In this document: piece after piece, positions 25,716 to 33,828 of the stretch
Layout: every line of letters begins with the position of its first letter
Numbering within the stretch: the first letter of the stretch is position 1
Assembly (NCBI GenBank): GCA_003223935.1
Contig: QHXQ01000073.1
Span: 1-43,967, forward strand
Source: Acidobacteriota bacterium
GTDB lineage: Bacteria; Acidobacteriota; Blastocatellia; Pyrinomonadales; Pyrinomonadaceae
Reading direction: 5' to 3'
Length of the DNA stretch: 43,967 nucleotides
Notes under the pieces: generated by a model
Seen by the model: only the letters and a program-made list of their open reading frames with translations
The model's database searches: none
What the model was told of the DNA's origin: nothing
Made by a program: the position numbers and the translations under genes

Positions 25716-26660
25716 ATGGCGTCGTTGTGGCGACTGGGCGGGTTGAGCTTGAAGCAACTCGGCAGGCGCGTCGGGGGCGAGATTCAGGACGACGACATCT
25801 TCGGCCGCGCTGCACAACTCTCCTATTATTTTCTGCTCGCACTCTTTCCGCTGCTCCTCTTCTTAACCTCTCTGCTCGGTTACTTCGCACAAGCCGGCAC
25901 AGAGTTGCGCGCCGAACTGCTCCGCTATCTCGCTGCGGTCGTGCCCGTGCAGGCGAGCGCTCTGATCAACGCGACGGTTGACGAAGTGAGCCGGTCATCG
26001 GGCGGCGGCAAACTCTCTTTCGGGTTGCTGGCGGCGCTGTGGGCGGCGTCGAACGGGATGGGCGCGATCAGCGATGCGCTCAACGTGGCTTATGAAGTTA
26101 AGGAGACGAGACCTTGGTGGAAGGTGCGTCTAATCGCAATCGGGCTGACCATCGCGCTCTCTATTCTGATCCTCTCGGCGCTCGTGCTCGTACTCTTCGG
26201 CGGGCACATCGCCAATGCCATCGCCGCGCATCTCGCGTTCGGCAGTTTCTTCAAGCTCACTTGGCAGATCATACAGTGGCCGCTCGTGCTCGTCTTCGTC
26301 CTGTTCGCGTTCGCTTTGATCTACTACGTCGCGCCCGACTTGAAAGAGCGGCGCTGGTACTGGATCACGCCCGGTTCAGTCGTCGCCGTCCTGCTCTGGC
26401 TGCTCGTCTCCTTTGCCTTCCGCCTCTACCTGCACTTCTTCAACTCCTACAGCGCCACCTACGGCTCGCTCGGCGCGGTCATCATCCTCATGCTCTGGTT
26501 CTATCTGACCGGCGCGGCCGTCCTCATCGGCGGCGAAGTCAACTCCGAGATCACTTTTGCGACCGAACAACTGGACAAGACCGAGGGCGTGCTGCGCGGC
26601 GAGATCAAGCCCAAGCAACAGGAGCATAAGTCAGTACCGCCTGCGGTAGCGGGCGGGTAG
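25716..26660 (+). CDS. YihY/BrkB-family inner membrane protein
   Basis: Polytopic membrane protein of the YihY/UPF0761 family (once misnamed RNase BN). The N-terminal DDIFGRAAQLSYYFLLALFPLLLFL and the central ASNGMGAISDALNVAYEVKETRPWWKVRL match the family, and six hydrophobic segments can be counted. The transport substrate is unknown. Its ribosome-binding site AAGGAGGTGAT (25702-25712) is a full complement of the 16S 3' end, unusual here where most genes have weak sites. The last residues (SVPPAVAGG) and the stop come from the palindromic element at 26630. Confidence 0.9.
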   Translation: MASLWRLGGLSLKQLGRRVGGEIQDDDIFGRAAQLSYYFLLALFPLLLFLTSLLGYFAQAGTELRAELLRYLAAVVPVQASALINATVDEVSRSSGGGKLSFGLLAALWAASNGMGAISDALNVAYEVKETRPWWKVRLIAIGLTIALSILILSALVLVLFGGHIANAIAAHLAFGSFFKLTWQIIQWPLVLVFVLFAFALIYYVAPDLKERRWYWITPGSVVAVLLWLLVSFAFRLYLHFFNSYSATYGSLGAVIILMLWFYLTGAAVLIGGEVNSEITFATEQLDKTEGVLRGEIKPKQQEHKSVPPAVAGG

Positions 26661-26721
26661 GGTTACGATTGAGGGTGATTGGTGCGACTATGACCCGCCC
26701 GCTACCGCAGGCGGTACTGAC
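26630..26721. repeat. palindromic core element, solitary copy between convergent genes
   Basis: Perfect 29-bp arms (26630-26658 and 26693-26721) nearly identical to the MITE cores, but with an unrelated 34-nt loop and without the MITE ends. The left arm encodes the end of the YihY protein; the right arm ends at the base next to the stop codon (26722-26724) of the minus-strand peptidase. Its position would make it a bidirectional terminator-like hairpin. Confidence 0.9.
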
Positions 26722-27960
26722 CTATTCGTCCAACTGCGCGAGCGCCAGTTCCAACAGCAAAACTTTCTTGATGCCTTTGTAGAGCGGTTCGATCTCGCAG
26801 TTCTCTGTGACGGCGTGAGCGTCGTCGCAGGGGCCTGCGCCGGTCGAGATCGAAGAGATGCCGGCCAGCAGTGCCGCGCTCGAATTATTCGAGCCGGTGA
26901 CGCTCGGCGGGACGTTGAAGCCCATCGCCTGATGCACGGCCAAGGCGGTGCGCACGAGGAACGAATCGCGGTGACCGGGCAACTGTGCCGATGGCGACGA
27001 TGAAATGATCTCCGTCTTAACCGTCATGCCGGCGCGGTCCGCTTCCTCTTTCAGAATCGCCGCGATCTTCTTGTCCAGATCGGCGATCACTTCGTTGCTC
27101 GTCGAGCGCAAGTCAACCGTGAACCAAGCGTCCGACGCTTTCGCGTTGACGACCTCAGAGCCGCCGAGCATGCCGATGTTCAAGTTTGAAGGCGGGTCGC
27201 GCGGCACGGGCAGTTCGTAGATGCGCGCGATGGCGCGGGCGAGCGGGAGCGTGGCGGAGTAGGGCGGCGTGGCGGAGCGCGTGTGCCCGCCGGGGCCGAT
27301 AAAGTGTTGGCGATACCAGTTGATGCCGATGCCGCCATAGGTGAACGATTCATAGCCGCCGTCGAGCGCGACGTAATGATCGATCTTAGCTTTGTTCTCG
27401 TCGAGGAATGCCTTCACGCCGCGCATGGTCGTCTCCTCTTCGACCGTGAAGACGAACAGGAGATCGCCGCGCGTCTTGATCCGTGCGGCGTCGAGCGCGC
27501 GCATGGTGGCTAAGAGTGCTTCGATGTTGCGCGTGTCGTCGCCGATGCCGGGCGCGTAGATGCGCCCATCGCGGATCGTGGTCTTGATCTTCAGACCGGG
27601 CTGAAAGACCGTGTCCATGTGCGCGTCGAAGACGACTGTAGGGCCGCCGCCCGTGCCTTTGCGCACGGCGACGAGATTGCCGGCTGTGTCGGAGTAGATT
27701 TTCGTCAACTTGTAATCGCGCAGCAGTTTTTCGATGTAAGCGGCGCGCTCGCGTTCGTGCCCCGAAGGCGCGTTGATCTCCGTGATCGCGCTCCACTCGT
27801 GCAGGATTTTGTCGCGGTCTTGCTCCACCGACGCAAATGCGGCCGTAACTTGCGGTCGCGCCATCAATGCTTGCGCCTGTTCGACGCTCTGCGCGAATGC
27901 GCGCCCACAAGCAAGATAAACAAACAGTCCAAGCAAGAGCGCCCGGCTCGTCTGCTTCAT
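26722..27960 (-). CDS. secreted M20/M28-type zinc peptidase
   Basis: 412 residues with signal peptide (RALLLGLFVYLACGRAFAQS). Metallopeptidase of the M20 clan: VVFDAHMDTVF (first metal histidine and catalytic aspartate), APGIGDDTRNIEALL (bridging aspartate), FTVEEETTMRG (catalytic glutamate pair), the Asp in YVALDGG, and a C-terminal DDAHAVTENCEIEPLYKG histidine. The dimerisation domain sits between (GPGGHTRSATPP...). Closest to tripeptidase PepT-like or Xaa-His-like exopeptidases; exact specificity unknown. The start at 27960 has AAGGGA upstream; the longer frame is out of character for the family. Confidence 0.9.
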   Translation of the reverse strand: MKQTSRALLLGLFVYLACGRAFAQSVEQAQALMARPQVTAAFASVEQDRDKILHEWSAITEINAPSGHERERAAYIEKLLRDYKLTKIYSDTAGNLVAVRKGTGGGPTVVFDAHMDTVFQPGLKIKTTIRDGRIYAPGIGDDTRNIEALLATMRALDAARIKTRGDLLFVFTVEEETTMRGVKAFLDENKAKIDHYVALDGGYESFTYGGIGINWYRQHFIGPGGHTRSATPPYSATLPLARAIARIYELPVPRDPPSNLNIGMLGGSEVVNAKASDAWFTVDLRSTSNEVIADLDKKIAAILKEEADRAGMTVKTEIISSSPSAQLPGHRDSFLVRTALAVHQAMGFNVPPSVTGSNNSSAALLAGISSISTGAGPCDDAHAVTENCEIEPLYKGIKKVLLLELALAQLDE

Positions 27961-28064
27961 TGTGCTGATCCCTTCACCGAAAGAAAATTTGAGCGAATGT
28001 GCTCGTTCGTAGTTGGAACTTTGTCGGGCCACGAGTGTAGCATAGCGCGTGGGAACTGTCGGCG

Positions 28065-28526
28065 TCAGCGCTGCCAGTAATTTCTGATCTGCTCCGGCAG
28101 GCGCGGCCACGGCACATACTCGGCGCGGCGGCCGGCGGCGCGCATCGCCTGCACCATCTTGAGCGCGCCGTCGGCGTTGCGCGTGTGGACGATGATGGTC
28201 GCGCCCATCTGCGCGTCGGCGCGGGCGGCGAGCCACGCGGCGACAGCGTAGCCGGTGCGCTCATCGTCTGCGGGTGCGACCGCGCTGTTGTAGTGCTCGG
28301 GCAGCAGATCGTGATCGAGAAAGATCGCGTCGTAGGCGCGCGCGTCGAGTAGTTCGATGGCGGCATTTGGTTCGACCGCGATGTCCAGTTCGTCGCCCGC
28401 AAAGCGACGCTCGAACCATTCGTGCCGCGACTCATCATCGTCTAATAAGAGCACGCGCAAAGGCGCACGGCGCGGCGGTTCGCGCCGCAGGCCCAACTTG
28501 TTCAAGAGTCCGACTAGAAAATTCAT
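28065..28526 (-). CDS. receiver-like protein (cyclic-phosphate-processing cREC type)
   Basis: 153 residues. Receiver-like fold with LRVLLLDDDESRHEWFERRF at the start, YDAIFLDHDLLPEHYN (phosphorylation-site-like aspartate followed by His-Asp), and ATIIVHTRNADGALKMVQAMRAAGRRAEYVPWPRL. The LDHDL and IIVHTxN signatures fit the cREC domain, which has been proposed to process cyclic phosphate groups instead of receiving phosphate from a kinase. No kinase or output domain is adjacent. Identification rests on motif memory only. Confidence 0.7.
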   Translation of the reverse strand: MNFLVGLLNKLGLRREPPRRAPLRVLLLDDDESRHEWFERRFAGDELDIAVEPNAAIELLDARAYDAIFLDHDLLPEHYNSAVAPADDERTGYAVAAWLAARADAQMGATIIVHTRNADGALKMVQAMRAAGRRAEYVPWPRLPEQIRNYWQR

Positions 28527-28737
28527 GGCGTACTAAGCGCAGCGTGCCCTTTGCGCGCATCGCTGCTGGACGCGCCAATAGCATCTGAGCCTTGGATTGA
28601 TTGAACGGACGCGAGGGCAATATAGCATAACCGTCGGCGCGGCGCGGCCGTTGCATCCGGCGCGCTTGATCAGTTGTTTCCAATCGTGGCATGCTAAGGG
28701 CGCAAGTCCGCCCTTGAGTCCCCGGCAAAGCTCCTCG

Positions 28738-28899
28738 ATGGCTAAGTGCCCATATTGCCAGAGACCTCTACGCCGGTTCGGCACGCGCTGCCGGGCCTGC
28801 CGCCGCTACGTCCTGAGTTGGCCGCACATCGTCCTGCTGTCGCTCGCCGCGCTCACGGTTTTAGCCCTGCTGCTCGACCTCCTAGTCAATGTCTATTAA
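28738..28899 (+). CDS. small zinc-ribbon membrane protein, 53 residues
   Basis: CPYCQRPL and CRACRRY form a four-cysteine zinc ribbon, followed by one hydrophobic helix (IVLLSLAALTVLALLLDLLV). Such short zinc-ribbon plus TM proteins are common and of unknown function. ATG 28738 is preceded by CTCCTC rather than a Shine-Dalgarno, so translation may be weak. It lies 50 bp upstream of the oxidoreductase gene. Confidence 0.6.
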   Translation: MAKCPYCQRPLRRFGTRCRACRRYVLSWPHIVLLSLAALTVLALLLDLLVNVY

Positions 28900-28949
28900 A
28901 GTGCAACATACAAACGCGCGATTTTGATCGGCGCGCGTCGTCTGCCTGC

Positions 28950-31115
28950 ATGAAACAGGTACTGCAAAATATGAAGACCGGCGCGGTGACGGTTGTGGAT
29001 GTGCCTGCGCCCGTGTTGCAACGCGGGCGCGTGCTCGTGCGCGCCGTCGCGTCGCTCATCAGCGCGGGCACTGAACGCCTGAAGGTTGAGTTGGGGCGCA
29101 AGAGTCTGTTGAGCAAGGCGCGCGCACGGCCCGACCTCGTGCGACAGGTCGTCGAGAAGGCAAAGCGCGAGGGCGTCGTCAGCACTTACCACGCCGTGCG
29201 CGCAAAATTAGACGCGGATGCGCCGCTCGGTTACAGCGCCGCAGGGCTAGTCGTCGGCGTGGGCGCAGAGGTGATGGGCCTTCGTGTCGGCGACCGCGTG
29301 GCTTGTGCCGGTCATCCCTTTGCAGCGCACGCGGAGTTGTTGTCAGTGCCGCAGAATTTGTGTGTGCCGCTGCCCGTTGGCGTCGGCTTCGAGGCGGGCG
29401 CGTTCGGCACGCTCGGCGCGATCGCTTTGCAAGGCGTGCGGCTCGCAGCCCCGACATTGGGCGAAGCGTGCGTCGTCATCGGTCTCGGTCTCTTGGGCCA
29501 ACTCACAGTGCAACTACTCAAAGCGCACGGTTGCCGCGTCTTCGGCGTTGACTTGGACGCGAGCCGCGTGGCCTTAGCTTGTATGCACGGCGCGGACGCA
29601 GCTTGCGCGCCCGATGAAGATGTGGCGCGCCGCATCGAAGCATGGACGCGCGGGCGCGGCGCAGATGCGGTGGTCATCACGGCGGCGACGCGCTCGAATC
29701 AACCGATTGAATTGGCGGGGCGCGTCTCGCGTCTGAAGGGGCGTGTCGTCGCGGTCGGCCTGGTCGGCATGGACGTGCCGCGCGAGCTTTACTACGAGCG
29801 CGAGTTGACGCTGCATGTTTCGATGTCTTACGGCCCCGGTCGTTACGATGCAGAGTACGAAGAGCGCGGGCACGATTATCCGTTTGCCTACGTGCGCTGG
29901 ACTGAGGCGCGCAACATCGAAGCCTTTCTCGATGCGTTGGCTACGGGCAGCGTCCGCGTCGCACAGCTCATCACGCATCGCTTTCCGATTGAACAGGGCG
30001 CGCGCGCTTATGAATTGATCGCAGGCGCGAACAATGAAGCGCATCTCGGCGTGCTGCTCGAATACCCGCACGAGCGCCCGCTTGAGCCGCGCATCGAGTT
30101 GCGCCCAAGCGACCAGCGCACAGATACGACGCAGGCGCGCGCTGATGTGGTGCGCGTCGGGTTGATTGGCGCGGGCAGCTACGCGCGCAAGTTTTTGTTG
30201 CCGCAATTGCAGGCGACCGGCGCGGAGTTTCAAGCGATTGCCAGCGCGTCCGGCATCTCTGCGCGCGACGTGGGCGCGAAGTATGGTTTCAGTTATTGCG
30301 GCGCGCAAGCCGACGAAGTGATCAGCGACCCGTCCGTCAATCTCGTCGTCATCGCCACGCGCCACGACACACACGCGCAGTTGGCGGCCGCGGCCTTGCG
30401 CAAGGGCCGGCACGTGTTCGTCGAAAAACCGCTCGCGTTGACGGACGAAGAACTAGACGACGTGTGCGCGGCGGCGACGCAGACAGACGCGCAACTGTTC
30501 GTCGGCTTCAATCGTCGCTTCGCGCCGCTTGCGCGACGGGCGAAAGAGTTTTTTGCGGACGCGAACGCGCCGCTCTCAATCGTCTATCGCGTCAACGCCG
30601 GCCGCATCGCGCGCGACCATTGGATTCAGGACGAACGCACGGGCGGCGGGCGCATCATCGGCGAAGTCTGCCACTTCATTGACCTGATGCAGTTCCTGAC
30701 GGGCGCGCAAGCAACGCGCGTCTTCGCCGAGAGCATAACGGGGCGCAATCGAGAGATCGTTGCCGACGATTCATGCATGATCACGCTGCGCTTCAATGAT
30801 GGTTCAAACGGCACGATTGCTTATCTCGCCGAAGGCGACGCGGCACTCACCAAAGAGCGCATCGAAATCTTTGGCTCCGGCCGCTCGTTTGTAATCGAAG
30901 ACTTCCGCCGTGCTGCGCTCTATCGCAACGGGCGCGAGGAACAGATCAAGCTACGCGCACAGGACAAGGGGCAGGCTGATGAAGTGCGCGCGCTGTGCGC
31001 GATGGTGCGGGCTAATCTGCCTGCGCCCATCGCGCTGGCGGATTTGATCGCGACGACGCGCGCCACGTTTCGCATCCGCGAGTCGTTGCGCACGGGCGCG
31101 CCGCAATCTGTCTGA
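28950..31115 (+). CDS. two-domain oxidoreductase: MDR (alcohol dehydrogenase-like) fused to Gfo/Idh/MocA
   Basis: 721 residues. Residues about 1-380: medium-chain dehydrogenase fold (RVLVRAVASLISAGTERLKVELG, GLVVGVGAEVMGLRVGDRVACAG, nucleotide-binding VVIGLGLLGQLTVQLLKA). The zinc-lobe cysteines are not evident, as in zinc-independent members. Residues about 395-715: Gfo/Idh/MocA family (VRVGLIGAGSYARKFLLPQL, VEKPLALTDEEL with the lysine of the EKP motif, GGGRIIGEVCHFIDLMQFLTG). Such bi-domain proteins are known near polysaccharide genes and are thought to modify sugars. No glycan gene is nearby here. ATG 28950 is chosen; an upstream extension overlaps the zinc-ribbon gene. Confidence 0.9.
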   Translation: MKQVLQNMKTGAVTVVDVPAPVLQRGRVLVRAVASLISAGTERLKVELGRKSLLSKARARPDLVRQVVEKAKREGVVSTYHAVRAKLDADAPLGYSAAGLVVGVGAEVMGLRVGDRVACAGHPFAAHAELLSVPQNLCVPLPVGVGFEAGAFGTLGAIALQGVRLAAPTLGEACVVIGLGLLGQLTVQLLKAHGCRVFGVDLDASRVALACMHGADAACAPDEDVARRIEAWTRGRGADAVVITAATRSNQPIELAGRVSRLKGRVVAVGLVGMDVPRELYYERELTLHVSMSYGPGRYDAEYEERGHDYPFAYVRWTEARNIEAFLDALATGSVRVAQLITHRFPIEQGARAYELIAGANNEAHLGVLLEYPHERPLEPRIELRPSDQRTDTTQARADVVRVGLIGAGSYARKFLLPQLQATGAEFQAIASASGISARDVGAKYGFSYCGAQADEVISDPSVNLVVIATRHDTHAQLAAAALRKGRHVFVEKPLALTDEELDDVCAAATQTDAQLFVGFNRRFAPLARRAKEFFADANAPLSIVYRVNAGRIARDHWIQDERTGGGRIIGEVCHFIDLMQFLTGAQATRVFAESITGRNREIVADDSCMITLRFNDGSNGTIAYLAEGDAALTKERIEIFGSGRSFVIEDFRRAALYRNGREEQIKLRAQDKGQADEVRALCAMVRANLPAPIALADLIATTRATFRIRESLRTGAPQSV

Positions 31116-31193
31116 CACCGCAGAGAAAATCTTGTGCGCCGTGCCGCACAAGGATTATGATGGCCGGCAACGACGCTCTGAAGGAGGCCCGCC

Positions 31194-31838
31194 ATGAATC
31201 GTCGCCAACAGTCTTGTTACGCGCGCATGCTCGTTCGTCTGAGCGTGTTTGGTTGTCTCATGTTGTGGCCGTGCATACTACAAGCACAGTCCGGCAACGT
31301 CTCGCCGGCCGCGGCCCAAAAGATCAAACAGCGCGATATGCAAGACCGCGAGTATGCGCTCTATCACGCCGGTGAAGCCCCGCCGGAGGAGAAAGCAGAA
31401 CAGGTACGCTCCGTCCTGCCGCAGATTCAGGAAGACTTCAAGCAGATGCAACTCGTCAATAACGAGATGATGAAGCAGGTGGTGACGACGCCTGCGCTCG
31501 ACTACAAACTGATCGCGCGTTCGGTCGGCGAGATCAATAAACGGGCCGTGCGTTTGAAAGAGAATCTCGGCTTGTTGCAGATCAAAGAAGGCGGCGAAAA
31601 GGAGAATCGCGCAGAGCTGGTCATGCCGACGGACGAAAAGGAAGTCAAAGCCACGCTGCTCAGGCTCGACAATCTGATCATGAGTTTTATCAACAATCCA
31701 CAGTTCAAAGACACGAGCGTCGTCGCCGTGCAGCACGCTAATCGGGCCGGGCGCGATCTGCGCGACATTATCGAGTTGAGTCGCTTGGTCAAAAAGGGCG
31801 TCGAGCGGTTGAATAAGAGCGCGAACGGCACGCCTTGA
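31194..31838 (+). CDS. secreted helical protein of unknown function
   Basis: 214 residues with signal peptide (LVRLSVFGCLMLWPCILQAQS). The mature part is highly helical and charged (QIQEDFKQMQLVNNEMMKQVV, LIARSVGEINKRAVRLKENLGLLQ, HANRAGRDLRDIIELSRLVKKG), without cysteines or catalytic motif. I recall similar proteins in related Acidobacteria, but they have no assigned role. GGAGG lies 8 nt upstream of ATG 31194. A coiled-coil periplasmic role is plausible. Confidence 0.78.
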   Translation: MNRRQQSCYARMLVRLSVFGCLMLWPCILQAQSGNVSPAAAQKIKQRDMQDREYALYHAGEAPPEEKAEQVRSVLPQIQEDFKQMQLVNNEMMKQVVTTPALDYKLIARSVGEINKRAVRLKENLGLLQIKEGGEKENRAELVMPTDEKEVKATLLRLDNLIMSFINNPQFKDTSVVAVQHANRAGRDLRDIIELSRLVKKGVERLNKSANGTP

Positions 31839-31893
31839 AACGAGCGGCCGACGGTGATCCGCGCAAGCAGTGCAGGGCACTGCAAGCAAGCTC

Positions 31894-31921
31894 TTGCAAT
31901 CTACGCTTCGGATGCTATAAT
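31894..31921 (+). promoter_or_regulatory. sigma-70-type promoter of the DnaC-like gene
   Basis: TTGCAA, 16-bp spacer, TATAAT. The -10 is perfect and -35 matches 5 of 6. The leader to ATG 32034 is about 105 nt. Confidence 0.7.
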
Positions 31922-32033
31922 CCGCCGCGCCCTTTGGGGCGAATGAAAGTTCGAGTGGTCTTGAGAGTTCTTCGGTCTTACCTGTTGCCGTCCGCGAGCA
32001 GTCAGACTCAATAAGCTGTAAAGTCCAAGCAGG

Positions 32034-32867
32034 ATGTCGTCCGACAACGCCAAAAAGCTGCCGCCTTTGCGTGCCGTGCCCGATAAGCGCGGCGATGAGA
32101 CGCCCGCGCTGCCCTTCGACCGCGCGCAAACTACCGACGAAGCGCCCGCCGCTTGTCCCTATTGCTACGGCAGCGGCATGGAGATCGTCGCGGGGCGTGG
32201 CGCGCGTCGTTGTCGTTGTCGTGAGCCGCACAATCAAGCGAATCTGCTCACCGCCGCGCACATCCCGCGTCGTTATCTCGAACCTTTTGGCGCGCGCAAA
32301 GAACCCTGCTCGCTGCAAAACTTCTTTCCGGCGCAAGGCAACGGCTCGCAACTCAAAGCTTTCAACTACGCCTTCCGGTTGGTGCGCGATTATCCGGCCG
32401 TTGATCAAGGGCTGCTCTTGATCGGGCCGGTCGGCGTGGGCAAGACGCACTTGTCTGTGGCGATCCTGCGCGGGCTGATCGAGAAGGGCGTCACTTGTCT
32501 CTTCTATGAATTCGGCGCGCTCCTGAAAGAGATACAAGATTCCTACAGCACGATCTCTAAGACATCGGAATTGAAAGTGCTTGCGCCGGTCTATCAAGCT
32601 GAGGTGTTAGTCTTGGACGAACTCGGCGCGTCGAAGCCGACCGATTGGGTTAAAGACACGATGATGCAGATCATCGGCACGCGCTACAACGACAAGAAAT
32701 TGACTATCTTCACCACCAACTATCTCGATGCTCGCCGCGCTCCATCGGACGAAACGCTCGAAGACCGCATCGGCGTGCGGCTGCGTTCACGCCTCTATGA
32801 GATGTGCAAGACCGTCCAACTCGACGGCGAAGACTATCGCCGCCGCTTCGACACGCAGCAGCCCTAA
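32034..32867 (+). CDS. DnaC/IstB-like AAA+ ATPase with zinc finger
   Basis: 277 residues. Four cysteines CPYC...CRC (41, 44, 60, 62) form a small zinc-binding site. The AAA+ ATPase has Walker A GPVGVGKT (131-138), Walker B VLVLDELG (Asp195, Glu196), and sensor-region [11 protein letters not shown] followed by [20 protein letters not shown]. Members load replicative helicase (DnaC/DnaI) or serve IS21 (IstB). No IstA transposase is near, so a replication-related or DNA-repair role is more likely. It is a single-gene unit with its own promoter and converges on the next gene. Confidence 0.88.
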   Translation: MSSDNAKKLPPLRAVPDKRGDETPALPFDRAQTTDEAPAACPYCYGSGMEIVAGRGARRCRCREPHNQANLLTAAHIPRRYLEPFGARKEPCSLQNFFPAQGNGSQLKAFNYAFRLVRDYPAVDQGLLLIGPVGVGKTHLSVAILRGLIEKGVTCLFYEFGALLKEIQDSYSTISKTSELKVLAPVYQAEVLVLDELGASKPTDWVKDTMMQIIGTRYNDKKLTIFTTNYLDARRAPSDETLEDRIGVRLRSRLYEMCKTVQLDGEDYRRRFDTQQP

Positions 32868-32896
32868 GTCCAGCCGCGCTGCAATAAATTCAACGA

Positions 32897-33367
32897 TCAA
32901 CCAAATAAAGTTCGTCCGTTGTGTGCGAGCAGCGAGATGGCCAAGTGTATGCCTGCGCCGAGCGCGACCCCGCAGCCGTAGCGCACGCGCGACATGTCGC
33001 CCCAGAGACGGTAGAGCGTCAACGCGCCGAGCGGCACGAAGACGAGCGGGCTAGTGATGAGACCCGGCGTGTATGCGCCCATGCGCAGACTGTTGATGAG
33101 GTGCAGCAGACCGTTCACGAGAAAGATCGTGCTGAGAATGATCATCAACAGATGCGGGAAGCCGCGCCGTTGTGCGTACACGAGACCGAACAACAGCAAC
33201 GACGCCCCCACGCAGTTGATCAAGATAAACTCCAAGGGCGTCAGGTTGAACCCTTCCATGCGATGCGGCGCAAGCGACAGCCCCGCGCCGCCGAAAAACT
33301 CTTCCGTCACGTGGACGAGATAAGCGACGGGAAACAACCAGATAGGCACGCTTCTCTTTGCAGCCAT
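32897..33367 (-). CDS. HXXEE-domain membrane protein
   Basis: 156 residues with four to five hydrophobic segments. The motif HVTEE at residues about 19-23 (LVHVTEEFFGG) is the HXXEE signature, and a later INSLRMGAYTPGLITS loop fits the family. Function is unknown in the family; a membrane metal site has been suggested from the conserved His and Glu. It is transcribed convergently with the DnaC-like gene, 29 bp away. Confidence 0.8.
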   Translation of the reverse strand: MAAKRSVPIWLFPVAYLVHVTEEFFGGAGLSLAPHRMEGFNLTPLEFILINCVGASLLLFGLVYAQRRGFPHLLMIILSTIFLVNGLLHLINSLRMGAYTPGLITSPLVFVPLGALTLYRLWGDMSRVRYGCGVALGAGIHLAISLLAHNGRTLFG

Positions 33368-33434
33368 GGCGCGACATCTTACCTAACACTGTATCAACGC
33401 GCTAACAGCGAACGATAGCCACAAGAACAAATGC

Positions 33435-33701
33435 GCTAACTTCCCCTCTGCTATAGCCAACTCCCCCGCCGCTACGCTCAACTTTCAGCCTGCTACAGCA
33501 ATCTCCCGCCCTGCTATAGCTCTCTCCCCCGCCGCTATAGCCATCTTCCCCCCTGATATTGTCGTCTCCCGCGCTGATATTGCTATCTTTCAGCGTGATA
33601 TTGGCAAGTTTCAGCTTGCTACGCCAATCTTTCGGGCTGATATTGGCAGATTTTGCATTGATATTGTGAAGATTTACGCTGATATATAGCGGTTTACGAG
33701 T
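33435..33701. repeat. minisatellite A, 21-bp period, about 12.7 units
   Basis: Successive units begin every 21 bp at 33450, 33471, 33492 and so on up to 33681, with starts such as GCTATAGCC, GCTACAGCA or GATATTGGC and pyrimidine-rich ends. Units are diverged (about half the bases vary), so the array is old or selected for pattern and not sequence. On the minus strand it reads as 7-residue repeats such as ANISPKD. Confidence 0.85.
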
Positions 33702-33704
33702 GAA
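33685..33704 (+). repeat. solitary MITE end-like sequence
   Basis: TATAGCGGTTTACGAGTGAA matches the MITE terminus TATAGCGGTTTGCGATTGAA in 18 of 20 bases. No partner end lies within reach. It may be a remnant of an old insertion at the edge of the array. Confidence 0.45.
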
Positions 33705-33828
33705 ATCTGCGCAAACGCCCACGCTCTGTTATAACCCTTATTTTTTTTCTGTGATACTTTGTTGCGCCTCATTAATTCATCAGACCTTGAATACAAGAAA
33801 TTGATTAGGGAAGAGGCCGTCTAGAGGC

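Larger units (their letters stand above)
33368..33828. other. gene-free interval with minisatellite A and a MITE-end-like sequence
   Basis: 461 bp without a supported gene. 33435-33701 is a 21-bp minisatellite; 33685-33704 resembles a MITE terminal repeat. The remaining part (33705-33828) is AT-rich and includes a T8 run near 33745 which may terminate the upstream minus-strand gene (33829-34446). An open frame of 106 codons runs through the repeat on the minus strand, but only because the unit is a multiple of three. Confidence 0.6.

Noticed and set aside
28687..28703. TGGCATG-N4-GGGC resembling a sigma-54 site before the zinc-ribbon gene
   Set aside because: GG and GC have the right spacing, but the -12 box lacks the TT and the -24 box has a mismatch; chance occurrence is likely in GC-rich DNA.
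32034..32867. IS21 transposition helper IstB
   Set aside because: No IstA gene, no IS21 ends and an N-terminal zinc site; it has its own promoter and is better seen as a DnaC-like ATPase.
33402..33722. Open frame of 106 codons through minisatellite A
   Set aside because: The frame is open only because the repeat unit is a multiple of three; it has no ribosome-binding site and no sequence conservation between units.
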